The notes under the pieces were generated by a model that saw only the letters and a list, made by a program, of their open reading frames with translations, made no database searches and was not told where the DNA came from. This document shows, one piece after another, positions 35,046 through 43,945 of a stretch of DNA of 64,000 bases. A program made the translations under genes and the position numbers. Source of the stretch: Cytobacillus gottheilii (GTDB lineage Bacteria; Bacillota; Bacilli; Bacillales; Cytobacillaceae); the NCBI RefSeq assembly GCF_001636345.1, contig NZ_KV440945.1, positions 1,332,975 to 1,396,974 on the forward strand, read 5' to 3'. Numbering within the stretch: the first letter of the stretch is position 1; each line of letters begins with the position of its first letter.

Positions 35046-36437
35046 TTGGCCCAGCATTGGACAGAACTGATACCGATTGATCGATATGCCGTGGCCGCTG
35101 GCGGACTGCTGCATGAATACGACAGAAAAATTATGACACTCTTATACCAGCCGCTGATTGGTTCCACCTGTCTAAGTCTTTATATGACGTTATGGGCAGA
35201 AGTGGAGGAAAATCGAATCTGGTCGGAGTCAAGCACCCATCATTACCTGATGACAACAATGGGTCTGGGGCTGAAAGAAATATACGAGGCAAGGGCAAAG
35301 CTTGAAGGCATGGGATTATTAAAGGTTTTTATAAAAAAAGAGGACGACATACGCTCTTTCATATACGAACTGCAGCCGCCCTTATCGCCACAGCAATTCT
35401 TTCTAGATGGCATGCTGAATATATACTTATTTAAAAAAGTCGGAAAAACTCAATATGCACGCTTAAAGCGGTTCTTTTCCGATAAAGCGGTACATTCGCA
35501 GGAAGGGTACACAGAGGCAACAAAGTCGTTCCAAGATGTTTATATGTCAGGCCATCAAGGGTTAACACAATATGAGGAGCATGATTTGCAGGAAGATGCG
35601 GTCTTTATGGGAAGAGATGAATCAGACGGCATTCAGATTAGCATAGATACATTTGACTTTGATCTCCTCATGGCTGGTCTAAATGAATCGCTGGTACCCA
35701 AAAATGCCTTAACGAAAAAAGTTAAACTAGCCATTAGTAATCTAGCTTTTTTATATGATATAGATGTATTGCAGATGAAAAATGTTATGATAAGTGCGCT
35801 TACCGAAAATAATGATATCAATATTGAAGAATTGCGAAAGTCTGCGAGAGATTGGTATCAATTTCAGCACAATGACCAGCTGCCTTCCTTATTGGACCGT
35901 ACACAGCCAGCAGCACAACGTACAGCACAATCAGCACCAGCATCCAAAGAGGATGAGCTCATATTATACTTAGAAACGACTTCTCCGAGACAATTATTGA
36001 AGGATCTGTCGGGAGGAGCCGAGCCTTCCAAAGGCGACTTGAAAATAATTGAGGACGTTCTTTTTCAGCAAAAACTGCTGCCGGCTGTTGTGAATGTTCT
36101 TATACAATATGTTATGTTAAAAACAGATATGAAGCTTACGAAGTCATATGTGGAGAAGATTGCCAGCCATTGGGCCCGCAAGCAAGTAAAAAGGGCAAAA
36201 GATGCGATGGAGCTGGCGAAAAACGAACATAGACAATATTTAGAATGGGCTGGGGGAAATAAGACGAGCAAAAGAACGTCGAAAAAACAGCCAATTCGCT
36301 CTGAACTTTTGCCTGATTGGTTTGATAACGATGGCGGGGATGTAAAAACCGCGAATGAAGGTCAGGATGAAGAAATGGAAAAGAAAAAGAAAAAAATGCA
36401 GGAAGCTTTAAAGAAACTGCATTCGGGTGGTGAGTAA
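35046..36437 (+). CDS. dnaB: Replication initiation and membrane attachment protein DnaB
   Basis: 463 residues from TTG 35046, preceded by AGTGAGGTTG. The N-terminal winged-helix region (about 5-120: YDRKIMTLLYQPLIGSTCLS) and a C-terminal DnaB/DnaD domain (about 310-420: PSKGDLKIIEDVLFQQKLLP, MKLTKSYVEKIASHWARKQV) are separated by a variable, Ala/Gln-rich stretch. The C-tail is highly charged. With DnaD and DnaI it loads the replicative helicase DnaC at oriC and at restarted forks. dnaI follows after 2 bases. Confidence 0.94.
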   Translation: MAQHWTELIPIDRYAVAAGGLLHEYDRKIMTLLYQPLIGSTCLSLYMTLWAEVEENRIWSESSTHHYLMTTMGLGLKEIYEARAKLEGMGLLKVFIKKEDDIRSFIYELQPPLSPQQFFLDGMLNIYLFKKVGKTQYARLKRFFSDKAVHSQEGYTEATKSFQDVYMSGHQGLTQYEEHDLQEDAVFMGRDESDGIQISIDTFDFDLLMAGLNESLVPKNALTKKVKLAISNLAFLYDIDVLQMKNVMISALTENNDINIEELRKSARDWYQFQHNDQLPSLLDRTQPAAQRTAQSAPASKEDELILYLETTSPRQLLKDLSGGAEPSKGDLKIIEDVLFQQKLLPAVVNVLIQYVMLKTDMKLTKSYVEKIASHWARKQVKRAKDAMELAKNEHRQYLEWAGGNKTSKRTSKKQPIRSELLPDWFDNDGGDVKTANEGQDEEMEKKKKKMQEALKKLHSGGE

Positions 36438-36439
36438 AA

Positions 36440-37369
36440 ATGGAGAATATTAATGATACATTAAAGAGGCTCACTGGCAACCAGGACTTTAAAAAAAGAT
36501 ATGAACAGCAGCGGGCAGATACACTAAATCATCCAGATATAAAGGCTTTTCTAATTGAGCATCAGCATGAATTAACGGAAGATATGGTGAACAGAAGTCT
36601 TATTAAGCTTTATGAGTATTCGAAGCTTAGTAAAGAATGCAACAAATGTCCAAATCTTGAAGGATGCATTAACTTTATGCAAGGCTATCATCCTGAGCTA
36701 GTCATCACAAGAGGCCTGATAGATATTAAGTATGATAAATGCCCGCGTAAAGTGATTCACGATGAAAAGCGCAAAAACGAAAGCTTAATAAAAAGCTTGT
36801 ATGTGCCAAAGGATATATTGCATGCGAAATTTAAAGATTTGCATGATGACGTATATCGAGCTGATGCAGTAGACAAAGCTGTTACTTTTATAACAAATTA
36901 TAGTAAAAACCCTTCTCAAAAGGGCCTTTATTTTTACGGACAATTTGGTGTAGGAAAATCATACTTGTTAGGTGCAATAGCAAACGCGCTCGCAAATCAA
37001 GGGGTCTCTTCGATGATCGTATACGTTCCAGAATTATTCAGGGAAATGAAGAGCTCTATAGGTGATTCAACATTAAATGATAAAATGGAAGCTATTAAAC
37101 GGGCTAACGTTCTTATGTTTGATGATATTGGTGCCGAAACGATGTCAAGCTGGACAAGGGATGAAGTTCTTGGACCACTGCTTCAATTCCGTATGCTTGA
37201 GAACCTGCCGACATTTTTCACTTCAAACTTTGATTTAAAAGAACTTGAACATCATTTATCCTATACACAGCGCGGTGAAGAAGAACGGATGAAGGCGCGC
37301 CGCATTATGGAACGGATTAAATTTTTATCTGAGCCTGTTTTGGTTGAAGGTCCGAATAGAAGAAGATGA
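36440..37369 (+). CDS. dnaI: Primosomal helicase loader DnaI
   Basis: 309 residues. N-terminal helicase-binding domain with a zinc-binding cluster (CNKCPNLEGC about 68-77 and a later Cys). C-terminal AAA+ domain: Walker A GQFGVGKSYL (about 173-182), Walker B VLMFDDIGAE, sensor TFFTSNFDLKELE, and an arginine finger region in RRIMERIKFL. It loads the helicase onto DNA in partnership with DnaB. Confidence 0.95.
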   Translation: MENINDTLKRLTGNQDFKKRYEQQRADTLNHPDIKAFLIEHQHELTEDMVNRSLIKLYEYSKLSKECNKCPNLEGCINFMQGYHPELVITRGLIDIKYDKCPRKVIHDEKRKNESLIKSLYVPKDILHAKFKDLHDDVYRADAVDKAVTFITNYSKNPSQKGLYFYGQFGVGKSYLLGAIANALANQGVSSMIVYVPELFREMKSSIGDSTLNDKMEAIKRANVLMFDDIGAETMSSWTRDEVLGPLLQFRMLENLPTFFTSNFDLKELEHHLSYTQRGEEERMKARRIMERIKFLSEPVLVEGPNRRR

Positions 37370-37381
37370 TATTTTTGGACT

Positions 37382-37413
37382 GCCTGTTTAGAACAGGCGG
37401 TTTTTTGTTTTTT
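37382..37413 (+). terminator. Terminator of dnaB-dnaI
   Basis: GCCTGTT-TAG-AACAGGC followed by GGTTTTTTGTTTTTTT. Confidence 0.92.
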
Positions 37414-37421
37414 TAAAGTTT

Positions 37422-37516
37422 GGGGGATAAACCCGTATTTTTGGAGGATAAAAAAATTTTAACGGCGGATAAAACCTCTTTTTTGGCGGATATATTTTCT
37501 GGACGGCGGATATCAC
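37422..37516. repeat. Five-unit GGCGGATA array, 21-base period
   Basis: GGATA begins at 37425, 37446, 37467, 37488 and 37508: steps of 21, 21, 21 and 20 bases. The fuller unit is GGCGGATAAA or GGCGGATAT, separated by T-rich spacers that are not conserved. It lies in the 432-base gap between dnaI and ytxC, right after the dnaI terminator. The rest of the gap (37520-37800) shows no gene. Confidence 0.8.
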
Positions 37517-37801
37517 GTCTGTCTCAAAAAGAATAGCACAGCTGTTTTCTTCTTTTTCATCAGTAAAAAAGATATTTTATTCAAAGTCTCACAAATACAG
37601 CAAAAATCTGCCTGATTTTAACTTAAACGGTTTTTTTTCCTCAAAATCCATCTATCAATAATTAGTTGAATCTGCTAATCACATTTCTGCTTCTAATTTA
37701 GACATGTCCCCCATATACATTAAAGGAAACCTTGCCCCTGTTTAGTCATTCACTATGCAGGGGAAGCGAAAGGTAGAGATTTCTTTTAAGGGGGGATTTG
37801 G

Positions 37802-38683
37802 TTGATCGAAATCATTTTCCGAAGTAAGAAGGATGCATTACGTTTACATACACTGCTTCAAAATTTGCTGACCGCTTCAGGCTGTACTGATCAAATTCAC
37901 CTTCGATATGAAGATCACCATATAGGTAAGCTGCAATTTTTTCATGAAGCTGAAATTTCGATACACTTGCTGAAAGATGCTTTTTATGAGTTTGTCATAG
38001 AAAGCAAGATGGAGGACTGGTTTCGCACTATTTTAATAGATCAATATTATTATCACGATGAGGAAGAGCAGCATCAGATTATAGAGATAGCTCAATCTAT
38101 TATTGAAGGCAATCGAGAGGACCTTTCTTCTTTTGTCCCTGACCGCAATGTGAAGGAAAGTGTCAGAAAAGATATTCACCAGATGATACAGCCAGACATC
38201 AACTTCTCCTTTGACTCTTTTGTGAAATTTAGAATGCGCTCATTTATGGATCAGCTGGTCAAGTATATTGAAATTTCCATTGATGAATACAAAATGGAGC
38301 AGGAATACCAAATGTTTGTGCAAATGCTGCGTGAGTTCCTCGCAAAGCGCCAGGCAAAGTTCGAAGAGATTCATGTGCTGATGAATGAAGGGGTCTTTTT
38401 TTATGATGAAAGCCTGATTGAGATTCGAAATACCGAGCTGCGGGCCCTTATAGACAGGAAGCTTCTCTTTCATCATCCTGTTTATGTCGACTCGGCAACG
38501 ATTGCACCGCTCTTATCCATCGCACCGCAGACAGTTTATTTGTATTGTGATGATGAGGAACTTCCTTTAGTACGGACAATCTCGAATATTTTTGAAGAAC
38601 GGCTGACAATTAAACCGGTTTCTGCTTTCCAAACCTGTAAGGACATGCAGGAATTAAGCGGACAAAAACGTGAAATTAATTAG
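37802..38683 (+). CDS. ytxC: Putative sporulation protein YtxC
   Basis: 293 residues from TTG 37802, with AAGGGGGGAT about 7 bases upstream. A soluble, mainly helical protein; the central part INFSFDSFVKFRMRSFMDQL is the most conserved block of the YtxC family (DUF, spore-related). No signal peptide or membrane span. Function unknown; in B. subtilis it lies between dnaI and thrS as here. Confidence 0.85.
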   Translation: MIEIIFRSKKDALRLHTLLQNLLTASGCTDQIHLRYEDHHIGKLQFFHEAEISIHLLKDAFYEFVIESKMEDWFRTILIDQYYYHDEEEQHQIIEIAQSIIEGNREDLSSFVPDRNVKESVRKDIHQMIQPDINFSFDSFVKFRMRSFMDQLVKYIEISIDEYKMEQEYQMFVQMLREFLAKRQAKFEEIHVLMNEGVFFYDESLIEIRNTELRALIDRKLLFHHPVYVDSATIAPLLSIAPQTVYLYCDDEELPLVRTISNIFEERLTIKPVSAFQTCKDMQELSGQKREIN

Positions 38684-38731
38684 GAAGACACAACCTGCAG
38701 TTTTGTTTAGAAAAATTTACTGAGGATGCCC

Positions 38732-38761
38732 TTGATTTTTTTGCTGTAAAAAAGCTATAAT
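38732..38761 (+). promoter_or_regulatory. Sigma-A promoter of thrS leader
   Basis: TTGATT (38732-38737), 18 bases, TATAAT (38756-38761). It reads into the T-box leader. Confidence 0.7.
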
Positions 38762-38769
38762 ACGTACAT

Positions 38770-39024
38770 ATTACATTAATACAGCAAAAGTTATGACAAG
38801 GACATGGGTATTCTTTTCTTGTTTGAAGAGAGGGAAGGCACGGCTGCAACCTTCCTAGCATAGATCGGATACTTACCACCTATCGAGCTCCGGCCAGGAA
38901 ATGGGCTGGCGGATTACATCCGTTATTTTCTACAAGTCATTTTTTCCTATGGGGAAAATGAGAAGTAGGGTGGAACCACGTGTATATAATAACTCGTCCC
39001 TTTTTTAGGGACGGGTTTTTTTAT
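38770..39024 (+). ncRNA. T-box riboswitch of thrS
   Basis: The T-box sequence AGGGTGGAACCACG (38967-38980) is followed by a terminator GTCCCTTTTTTAGGGAC with a T run (38991-39024). The stem I region holds ACTTACCACC (38871-38880), where ACC followed by A can serve as the threonine specifier. Uncharged tRNA-Thr would stabilise the antiterminator and let transcription enter thrS. Confidence 0.92.
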
Positions 39025-39070
39025 TTTTCTGAAAAACATAACTTTTACCATTCATTAGGAGGAAAAGACG

Positions 39071-41002
39071 ATGACTGAAATGATTAAAATTTCATTTCCA
39101 GACGGTGCAATTAAAGAATTTGCCAATGGTGTAACAACTGAGGAAATTGCAGCGTCCATCAGCCCAGGGCTGAAGAAAAAGGCAATCGCTGGCAAGGTGA
39201 ACGGAGAAATGTACGATCTCCGCAGAGAAATTGAAGGAGATGCAGCGGTTGAAATCGTAACGAATGATTCTCCGGAAGCGCTTGAAGTATTGCGCCACAG
39301 TTCGGCTCACTTAATGGCTCAAGCGATTAAACGTCTATATAAAAACGTGAAGCTTGGTGTTGGTCCAGTTATTGAAGGCGGCTTTTACTATGATGTGGAC
39401 ATTGAAGAATCATTAACACCAGAAGATCTGCCGGTAATTGAAAAAGAAATGAAGAAAATCATCAATGAAAACATCGATATCGTCCGTAAAGAAGTCAGCC
39501 GTGATGAAGCGATCGCTCTTTATAAGGAGATCGGCGATGAATATAAGCTAGAGCTTATTGAAGCCATTCCGGCAGACGAAAAGGTAACAATCTATGAGCA
39601 GGGAGATTTCTTTGACCTATGCCGCGGTGTCCACGTTCCGTCAACAGGAAAGCTAAAAGAGTTTAAGCTCCTGAGCATTGCAGGTGCATACTGGCGCGGA
39701 AACAGCGATAACAAAATGCTTCAGCGTATTTATGGAACAGCTTTCTTTAAAAAGGAAGATCTGGCTGAGCATCTTCGCTTGCTTGAAGAGGCAAAAGAGC
39801 GTGATCACCGTAAGATTGGGAAAGAGTTAAACTTGTTCATGACTTCTCAAAAAGTTGGACAAGGTTTGCCGATGTGGCTCCCTAAAGGTGCAACCATCCG
39901 CCGCAACATTGAACGTTATATTGTCGACAAAGAAGAACGCCTAGGCTATGACCATGTGTATACACCAATCATGGGAAGCGTTGATTTATATAAAACATCT
40001 GGTCACTGGGATCATTATCAGGAAGACATGTTCCCTGTGATGGAAATGGACAACGAACAGCTTGTGCTTCGCCCAATGAACTGTCCGCACCATATGATGG
40101 TATACAAAAATGGCATTCACAGCTATCGCGAATTGCCAATCCGTATTGCAGAATTAGGAACAATGCATCGCTATGAAATGTCAGGTGCTCTTTCAGGTCT
40201 TCAGCGTGTGCGCGGAATGACATTGAATGATGCTCATATCTTTGTGCGTCCTGATCAAATCAAGGAAGAATTCAAGCGTGTTGTTCATTTAATTTTAGAA
40301 GTATACAAAGACTTTGACATAAATGATTACTCTTTCCGTTTATCCTACCGTGATCCTCAGGATACGGAGAAGTATTTTGATGATGACGATATGTGGGAAA
40401 AGGCACAGGCAATGCTGAAAGAAGCAATGGATGAAATCGGCCTTGACTACTTTGAAGCTGAAGGAGAAGCGGCATTCTACGGTCCTAAGCTTGATGTACA
40501 GGTGAAAACAGCTCTTGGCAAGGATGAAACATTGTCAACAGTTCAGCTTGACTTCCTACTTCCAGAGCGTTTTGATTTAACATATGTTGGTGAAGACGGG
40601 AAACCGCATCGTCCGGTCGTTATCCACCGCGGTGTTGTATCAACAATGGAACGTTTTGTGGCGTTCTTAATTGAAGAATACAAAGGTGCGTTCCCTACAT
40701 GGCTCGCTCCTGTACAAGTTCAGGTGATCCCAGTTTCACCAGAAGTGCACTTCGACTATGCAAAAGAAGTGCAAGAACAGCTTCAGGCACAAGGATTGCG
40801 TGTCCAGCTTGATGACCGCAATGAAAAAATCGGCTATAAAATCCGTGAAGCCCAAGTGCAAAAAACACCATATATGCTAGTAGTCGGAGACAATGAAGTA
40901 ACTGAAAAAGCAGTCAACGTCCGCAAATACGGCGAACAAAAATCAGAAACCATCTCCTTTGCAGACTTCTTGGAGAATATTACAAAAGAAGTTAAGAGAT
41001 AA
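39071..41002 (+). CDS. thrS: Threonyl-tRNA synthetase
   Basis: 643 residues, the length of B. subtilis ThrS. Domains: TGS (about 1-63), editing domain (about 64-240) with [11 protein letters not shown] and [10 protein letters not shown], class II catalytic core (about 265-535) with the zinc ligand Cys 338 in MNCPHHM and motif 2 [18 protein letters not shown], and anticodon-binding domain (about 540-643). TTAGGAGG precedes the ATG. Controlled by the T-box upstream. Confidence 0.97.
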   Translation: MTEMIKISFPDGAIKEFANGVTTEEIAASISPGLKKKAIAGKVNGEMYDLRREIEGDAAVEIVTNDSPEALEVLRHSSAHLMAQAIKRLYKNVKLGVGPVIEGGFYYDVDIEESLTPEDLPVIEKEMKKIINENIDIVRKEVSRDEAIALYKEIGDEYKLELIEAIPADEKVTIYEQGDFFDLCRGVHVPSTGKLKEFKLLSIAGAYWRGNSDNKMLQRIYGTAFFKKEDLAEHLRLLEEAKERDHRKIGKELNLFMTSQKVGQGLPMWLPKGATIRRNIERYIVDKEERLGYDHVYTPIMGSVDLYKTSGHWDHYQEDMFPVMEMDNEQLVLRPMNCPHHMMVYKNGIHSYRELPIRIAELGTMHRYEMSGALSGLQRVRGMTLNDAHIFVRPDQIKEEFKRVVHLILEVYKDFDINDYSFRLSYRDPQDTEKYFDDDDMWEKAQAMLKEAMDEIGLDYFEAEGEAAFYGPKLDVQVKTALGKDETLSTVQLDFLLPERFDLTYVGEDGKPHRPVVIHRGVVSTMERFVAFLIEEYKGAFPTWLAPVQVQVIPVSPEVHFDYAKEVQEQLQAQGLRVQLDDRNEKIGYKIREAQVQKTPYMLVVGDNEVTEKAVNVRKYGEQKSETISFADFLENITKEVKR

Positions 41003-41060
41003 AAGTTCAGTTATTAATTGCTTTGTCAAAAAGAGAATTTTAGCAATACGCCAATTGATT

Positions 41061-41140
41061 GAAACGGAATGGCACGAGACTCCTGCGGGAGAAGCTCACC
41101 TCTCACCCGCGGAAAGCGAGTGCCATGCAGTGGAAATCAC
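41061..41140. repeat. Shortened Bacillus dispersed repeat
   Basis: Contains GGCACGAGACTCCTGCGGG and CCCGCGGAAAGCGAGTGCC, which pair as a hairpin (TGGCAC / GTGCCA and CTGCGGG / CCCGCGG). These are the ends of an intergenic element I know from many Bacillus genomes; here the middle is mostly lost. It fills part of the 566-base gap between thrS and infC. Confidence 0.7.
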
Positions 41141-41237
41141 CTCGTTTTTAAATGTTAAAAAAGAAAATGAAAAAATTTATATTGCCAAATCCCTATTATT
41201 TTGATATCATTTTCTTCGTTGCAATAAAAACGACAGT

Positions 41238-41267
41238 TTGACAGCCTATTGTCTTTTGTGATATAGT
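41238..41267 (+). promoter_or_regulatory. Sigma-A promoter of infC-rpmI-rplT
   Basis: Consensus TTGACA (41238-41243), 18 bases, TATAGT (41262-41267). Confidence 0.8.
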
Positions 41268-41289
41268 ATCTAAGGAAATTGAATACTGT

Positions 41290-41412
41290 TTGAGGAAAAG
41301 AAGAAGCACCCGCTTCTCACCTGATTGACGCAAATAGCAGTTGGCAGGTTTTACGTGAACATTTTTTGTTTATATACGTAAGTGTGGGTGTTTTCATCCG
41401 CACTTTTTTTAT
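41290..41412 (+). ncRNA. L20 leader (ribosomal protein autoregulation)
   Basis: The leader contains AAGCACCCGCTTCTCACC, CAGTTGGCAGGTTTTACGTG and a terminator GTGTGGGTG-TTTT-CATCCGCAC with a T run (41380-41410), matching the Firmicute L20 leader before infC-rpmI-rplT. L20 binds this RNA, which mimics its 23S rRNA site, and favours termination when in excess. Confidence 0.9.
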
Positions 41413-41568
41413 TGCCCATTTAGCTTTGATCCGGTGCAGCTAGCAGCTTCTTTCAGAATTCGACAGTATGGTGGAGCTAAAGAATACGTCTTGCCCCAAC
41501 AAAGCTACTGATCAAATCAATCTTGACCCAAACATTGTGTTCCGATTAAACCTTGGAGGTGTCTAACT

Positions 41569-42084
41569 ATTAGCAAAGATATGTTGTTAAACGAGGGTAT
41601 TCGCGCCCGCGAAATTCGTCTCATTGACCAGAATGGCGAGCAATTAGGAATCAAGTCTAAAAATGAAGCACTTGAGATTGCTGCTCGTGTAAATCTTGAT
41701 CTTGTGCTTGTTGCACCGAATGCAAAACCGCCAGTTGGCCGTATTATGGACTATGGCAAATTTAAATTCGAACAGCAGAAGAAAGAGAAAGAAGCGCGTA
41801 AAAATCAAAAGATCATCAGTATTAAAGAAGTGCGTCTAAGTCCTACGATTGAAGAGCATGACTTTAATACAAAGCTTCGCAATGCGATTAAATTCCTTGA
41901 AAAAGGCGATAAAGTAAAGGCATCGATTCGTTTCAAAGGTCGTGCAATTACACATAAAGAAATCGGCCAGCGCGTTCTCGTCCGATTTGCAGAGGCTTGC
42001 TCTGAAGTTGGAACGGTAGAATCACATCCTAAAATGGATGGCCGTAGCATGTTCATGGTGCTAGCACCGAAAAACGACAAGTAA
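41569..42084 (+). CDS. infC: Translation initiation factor IF-3 (ATT start)
   Basis: 171 residues when started at ATT 41569 ([17 protein letters not shown]-type start, ISKD before the internal ATG at 41581 which is really residue 5). GGAGGTG is 6 bases before the ATT. IF-3 itself discriminates against non-AUG-type starts, so an ATT start gives autogenous control, as in B. subtilis and E. coli. The N-domain has [20 protein letters not shown]; the C-domain [16 protein letters not shown] and [13 protein letters not shown]. First gene of the operon. Confidence 0.93.
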   Translation: MSKDMLLNEGIRAREIRLIDQNGEQLGIKSKNEALEIAARVNLDLVLVAPNAKPPVGRIMDYGKFKFEQQKKEKEARKNQKIISIKEVRLSPTIEEHDFNTKLRNAIKFLEKGDKVKASIRFKGRAITHKEIGQRVLVRFAEACSEVGTVESHPKMDGRSMFMVLAPKNDK

Positions 42085-42099
42085 GAGGAGGAATTCCAA

Positions 42100-42300
42100 A
42101 TGCCAAAAATGAAAACTCACCGCGGCGCTGCAAAGCGTTTCAAAAGAACAGGTTCTGGTAAGCTGAAGCGTTCTCACGCTTACAGAAGCCACATGTTCGC
42201 GAATAAATCTCAAAAGCAAAAGCGTAAACTTCGTAAAGGAACTCTTGTTTCTTCAGGCGATTACAAGCGCATCCGTAACTTATTAGTAAATCTTAAGTAA
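42100..42300 (+). CDS. rpmI: 50S ribosomal protein L35
   Basis: 66 residues, very basic: [20 protein letters not shown], then [20 protein letters not shown]. Full length for bL35. GAGGAGG precedes the ATG, 15 bases after infC. It is a structural protein of the large ribosomal subunit. Confidence 0.97.
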   Translation: MPKMKTHRGAAKRFKRTGSGKLKRSHAYRSHMFANKSQKQKRKLRKGTLVSSGDYKRIRNLLVNLK

Positions 42301-42325
42301 TATCCGATATTAGGAGGGAAATTTA

Positions 42326-42685
42326 ATGCCACGTGTAAAAGGCGGTACTGTTACTCGCAAACGTCGTAAAAAAGTTATAAAATTAGCTAAAGGTTATTTC
42401 GGTTCAAAACATACATTATACAAAGTTGCTAACCAGCAGGTTATGAAATCTTTAATGTATGCTTACCGTGACCGTCGCCAGAAAAAGCGCGACTTCCGTA
42501 AACTATGGGTTACTCGTATCAACGCAGCAGCTCGCATGAACGGTCTTTCTTACAGCCGTTTAATGCATGGCTTAAAGCTTGCAGGCATCGAAGTAAACCG
42601 CAAAATGCTAGCTGAATTAGCGATCGCTGACGAAAAAGCATTTGCTGAATTAGCTGCAGTTGCAAAACAAAACTTAAGCAAGTAA
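42326..42685 (+). CDS. rplT: 50S ribosomal protein L20
   Basis: 119 residues, full length for bL20: [20 protein letters not shown] at the start and [20 protein letters not shown] in the rRNA-binding C-terminal part. It assembles early on 23S rRNA and represses its own operon through the L20 leader. TTAGGAGGG precedes the ATG. Confidence 0.97.
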   Translation: MPRVKGGTVTRKRRKKVIKLAKGYFGSKHTLYKVANQQVMKSLMYAYRDRRQKKRDFRKLWVTRINAAARMNGLSYSRLMHGLKLAGIEVNRKMLAELAIADEKAFAELAAVAKQNLSK

Positions 42686-42693
42686 TTGCTTCT

Positions 42694-42731
42694 AAAAAAG
42701 CCATTCTCTTTCATGAGAATGGCTTTTTATA
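42694..42731 (+). terminator. Terminator of infC-rpmI-rplT
   Basis: AAAAAGCCATTCTC / GAGAATGGCTTTTT around TTTCAT. Confidence 0.92.
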
Positions 42732-42780
42732 CTTTTAGAACGTATACTCAACTTAAAACGAAAGAGAAGCAGGTACAGGT

Positions 42781-43053
42781 ATGATATTAATTTCAGCAGC
42801 ATTCATTATTATTGCTATAAACATCGTCGGGTTTCTGATCATGATGATCGATAAGCGAAGAGCGGTCAAACAGGAGTACCGAATCAGTGAAAAAACTCTA
42901 TGGACAGTCGCCATATTCTTTGGTGCAGCGGGGATGACAGTAGGCATGAACATGTTTAGGCATAAAACAAAGCATACTCAGTTTAAAATAGGTCTGCCCT
43001 TGCTTACTATTATTCAGCTGGTTATTTTATATTTTTTACCGCACATCATTTAA
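42781..43053 (+). CDS. ysdA: DUF1294 membrane protein YsdA
   Basis: 90 residues (B. subtilis YsdA 89). Two or three membrane spans with the family core MIDKRRAVKQEYRISEKTLW and GGMTVGM-like GAAGMTVGMNMFRHKTKHTQ. Function unknown. It follows the rplT terminator. Confidence 0.87.
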   Translation: MILISAAFIIIAINIVGFLIMMIDKRRAVKQEYRISEKTLWTVAIFFGAAGMTVGMNMFRHKTKHTQFKIGLPLLTIIQLVILYFLPHII

Positions 43054-43190
43054 CTTCATAACCAGCAGGAATCAGATAGGACATACTGTAGGCTGATCGC
43101 TTTCTTAATCCAAGTTGTCATAACCGCTGATTTCTCCCCATATGCTAGAGTAGACATCATGACTTAAGCATAATGAAGGGGTGAAATAAG

Positions 43191-43751
43191 GTGGCGGTAC
43201 TGTTAACGATGGTGGAGACCGCAGGAATTCTAGCTCCAATGGCATTTATTCTTTTTCATATTGTAAGGCAGTTTCTTTTTATTCCGGTTCCGCTTGTCTG
43301 TGTAGCAGGAGGAGTGATGTTTGGCAGTGTTTTTGGTGCGCTTTTTTCCTTAATTGGCTTAACCCTCAGCAGCTTTTTGTTTTTCTTTTTGATTCATAGG
43401 CTGCCAAACACACATGGGAAGTTATCGAATTTAAAAAAGCGCTGGTTTGGGGAATACCGAAATATAAACGTATCCCAAGCGGCAGTGTTAAGGCTTGTTC
43501 CTTTCCTCCATTATCATTTGATCAGCTTTTGTATAATGGAAAAATGCAAAAGGTTTCCACAGTATGCAAAAGCTACGGTCATTGCAAATATTCCGCTTGC
43601 AGTATTCTATACCGTGTTTGGCCAGTTTATCAGCAGATTTACACCGACCATGATCATCGTCATTATAGGTGTCATTACCCTGCTTTGTTATTTATTGCGT
43701 GAAAAAGTAACCGTGATTAAATGGACGGAGTTTTTTAAGGAAGCAGCATAA
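43191..43751 (+). CDS. TVP38/TMEM64 (VTT-domain) membrane protein
   Basis: 186 residues from GTG 43191, with AGGGGTG upstream. Five to six membrane segments. The VTT/SNARE-associated pattern is visible: RQFLFIPVPLVCVAGGVMFG followed by a glycine-rich helix, then VLRLVPFLHYHLISF. Such proteins may move lipids between leaflets. It is shorter than typical DedA proteins (about 200). A B. subtilis relative would be YtxB, but the position differs, so no symbol is given. Confidence 0.75.
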   Translation: MAVLLTMVETAGILAPMAFILFHIVRQFLFIPVPLVCVAGGVMFGSVFGALFSLIGLTLSSFLFFFLIHRLPNTHGKLSNLKKRWFGEYRNINVSQAAVLRLVPFLHYHLISFCIMEKCKRFPQYAKATVIANIPLAVFYTVFGQFISRFTPTMIIVIIGVITLLCYLLREKVTVIKWTEFFKEAA

Positions 43752-43780
43752 ACATATAATGATTTGGTTTTCATCCACTA

Positions 43781-43809
43781 GGCACTTTCCAATCGGAAAG
43801 TGCTTTTTC
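43781..43809 (+). terminator. Terminator of VTT-domain gene
   Basis: GCACTTTCC-AATC-GGAAAGTGC followed by five T residues. Confidence 0.92.
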
Positions 43810-43945
43810 AATTTAGATAAATCTCGATTGAATAGGATTCATTAGTCTCCTGACAATGGGTATCGTATTTTCGTTATTGGATATTCTAGAAATAAATGAC
43901 AAATTAATAGTAGGGATATTTTTTAGGATTCAGGAGGTACATGGC

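Noticed and set aside
37422-37516. CRISPR-like array
   Set aside because: The repeated word is only 8-10 bases with a 21-base period and variable T-rich spacers; no cas genes are in the window.
43858-43863. GGGTAT resembling a sigma-B -10 before the DUF3231 gene
   Set aside because: No GTTTAA-like -35 at 12-15 bases upstream.
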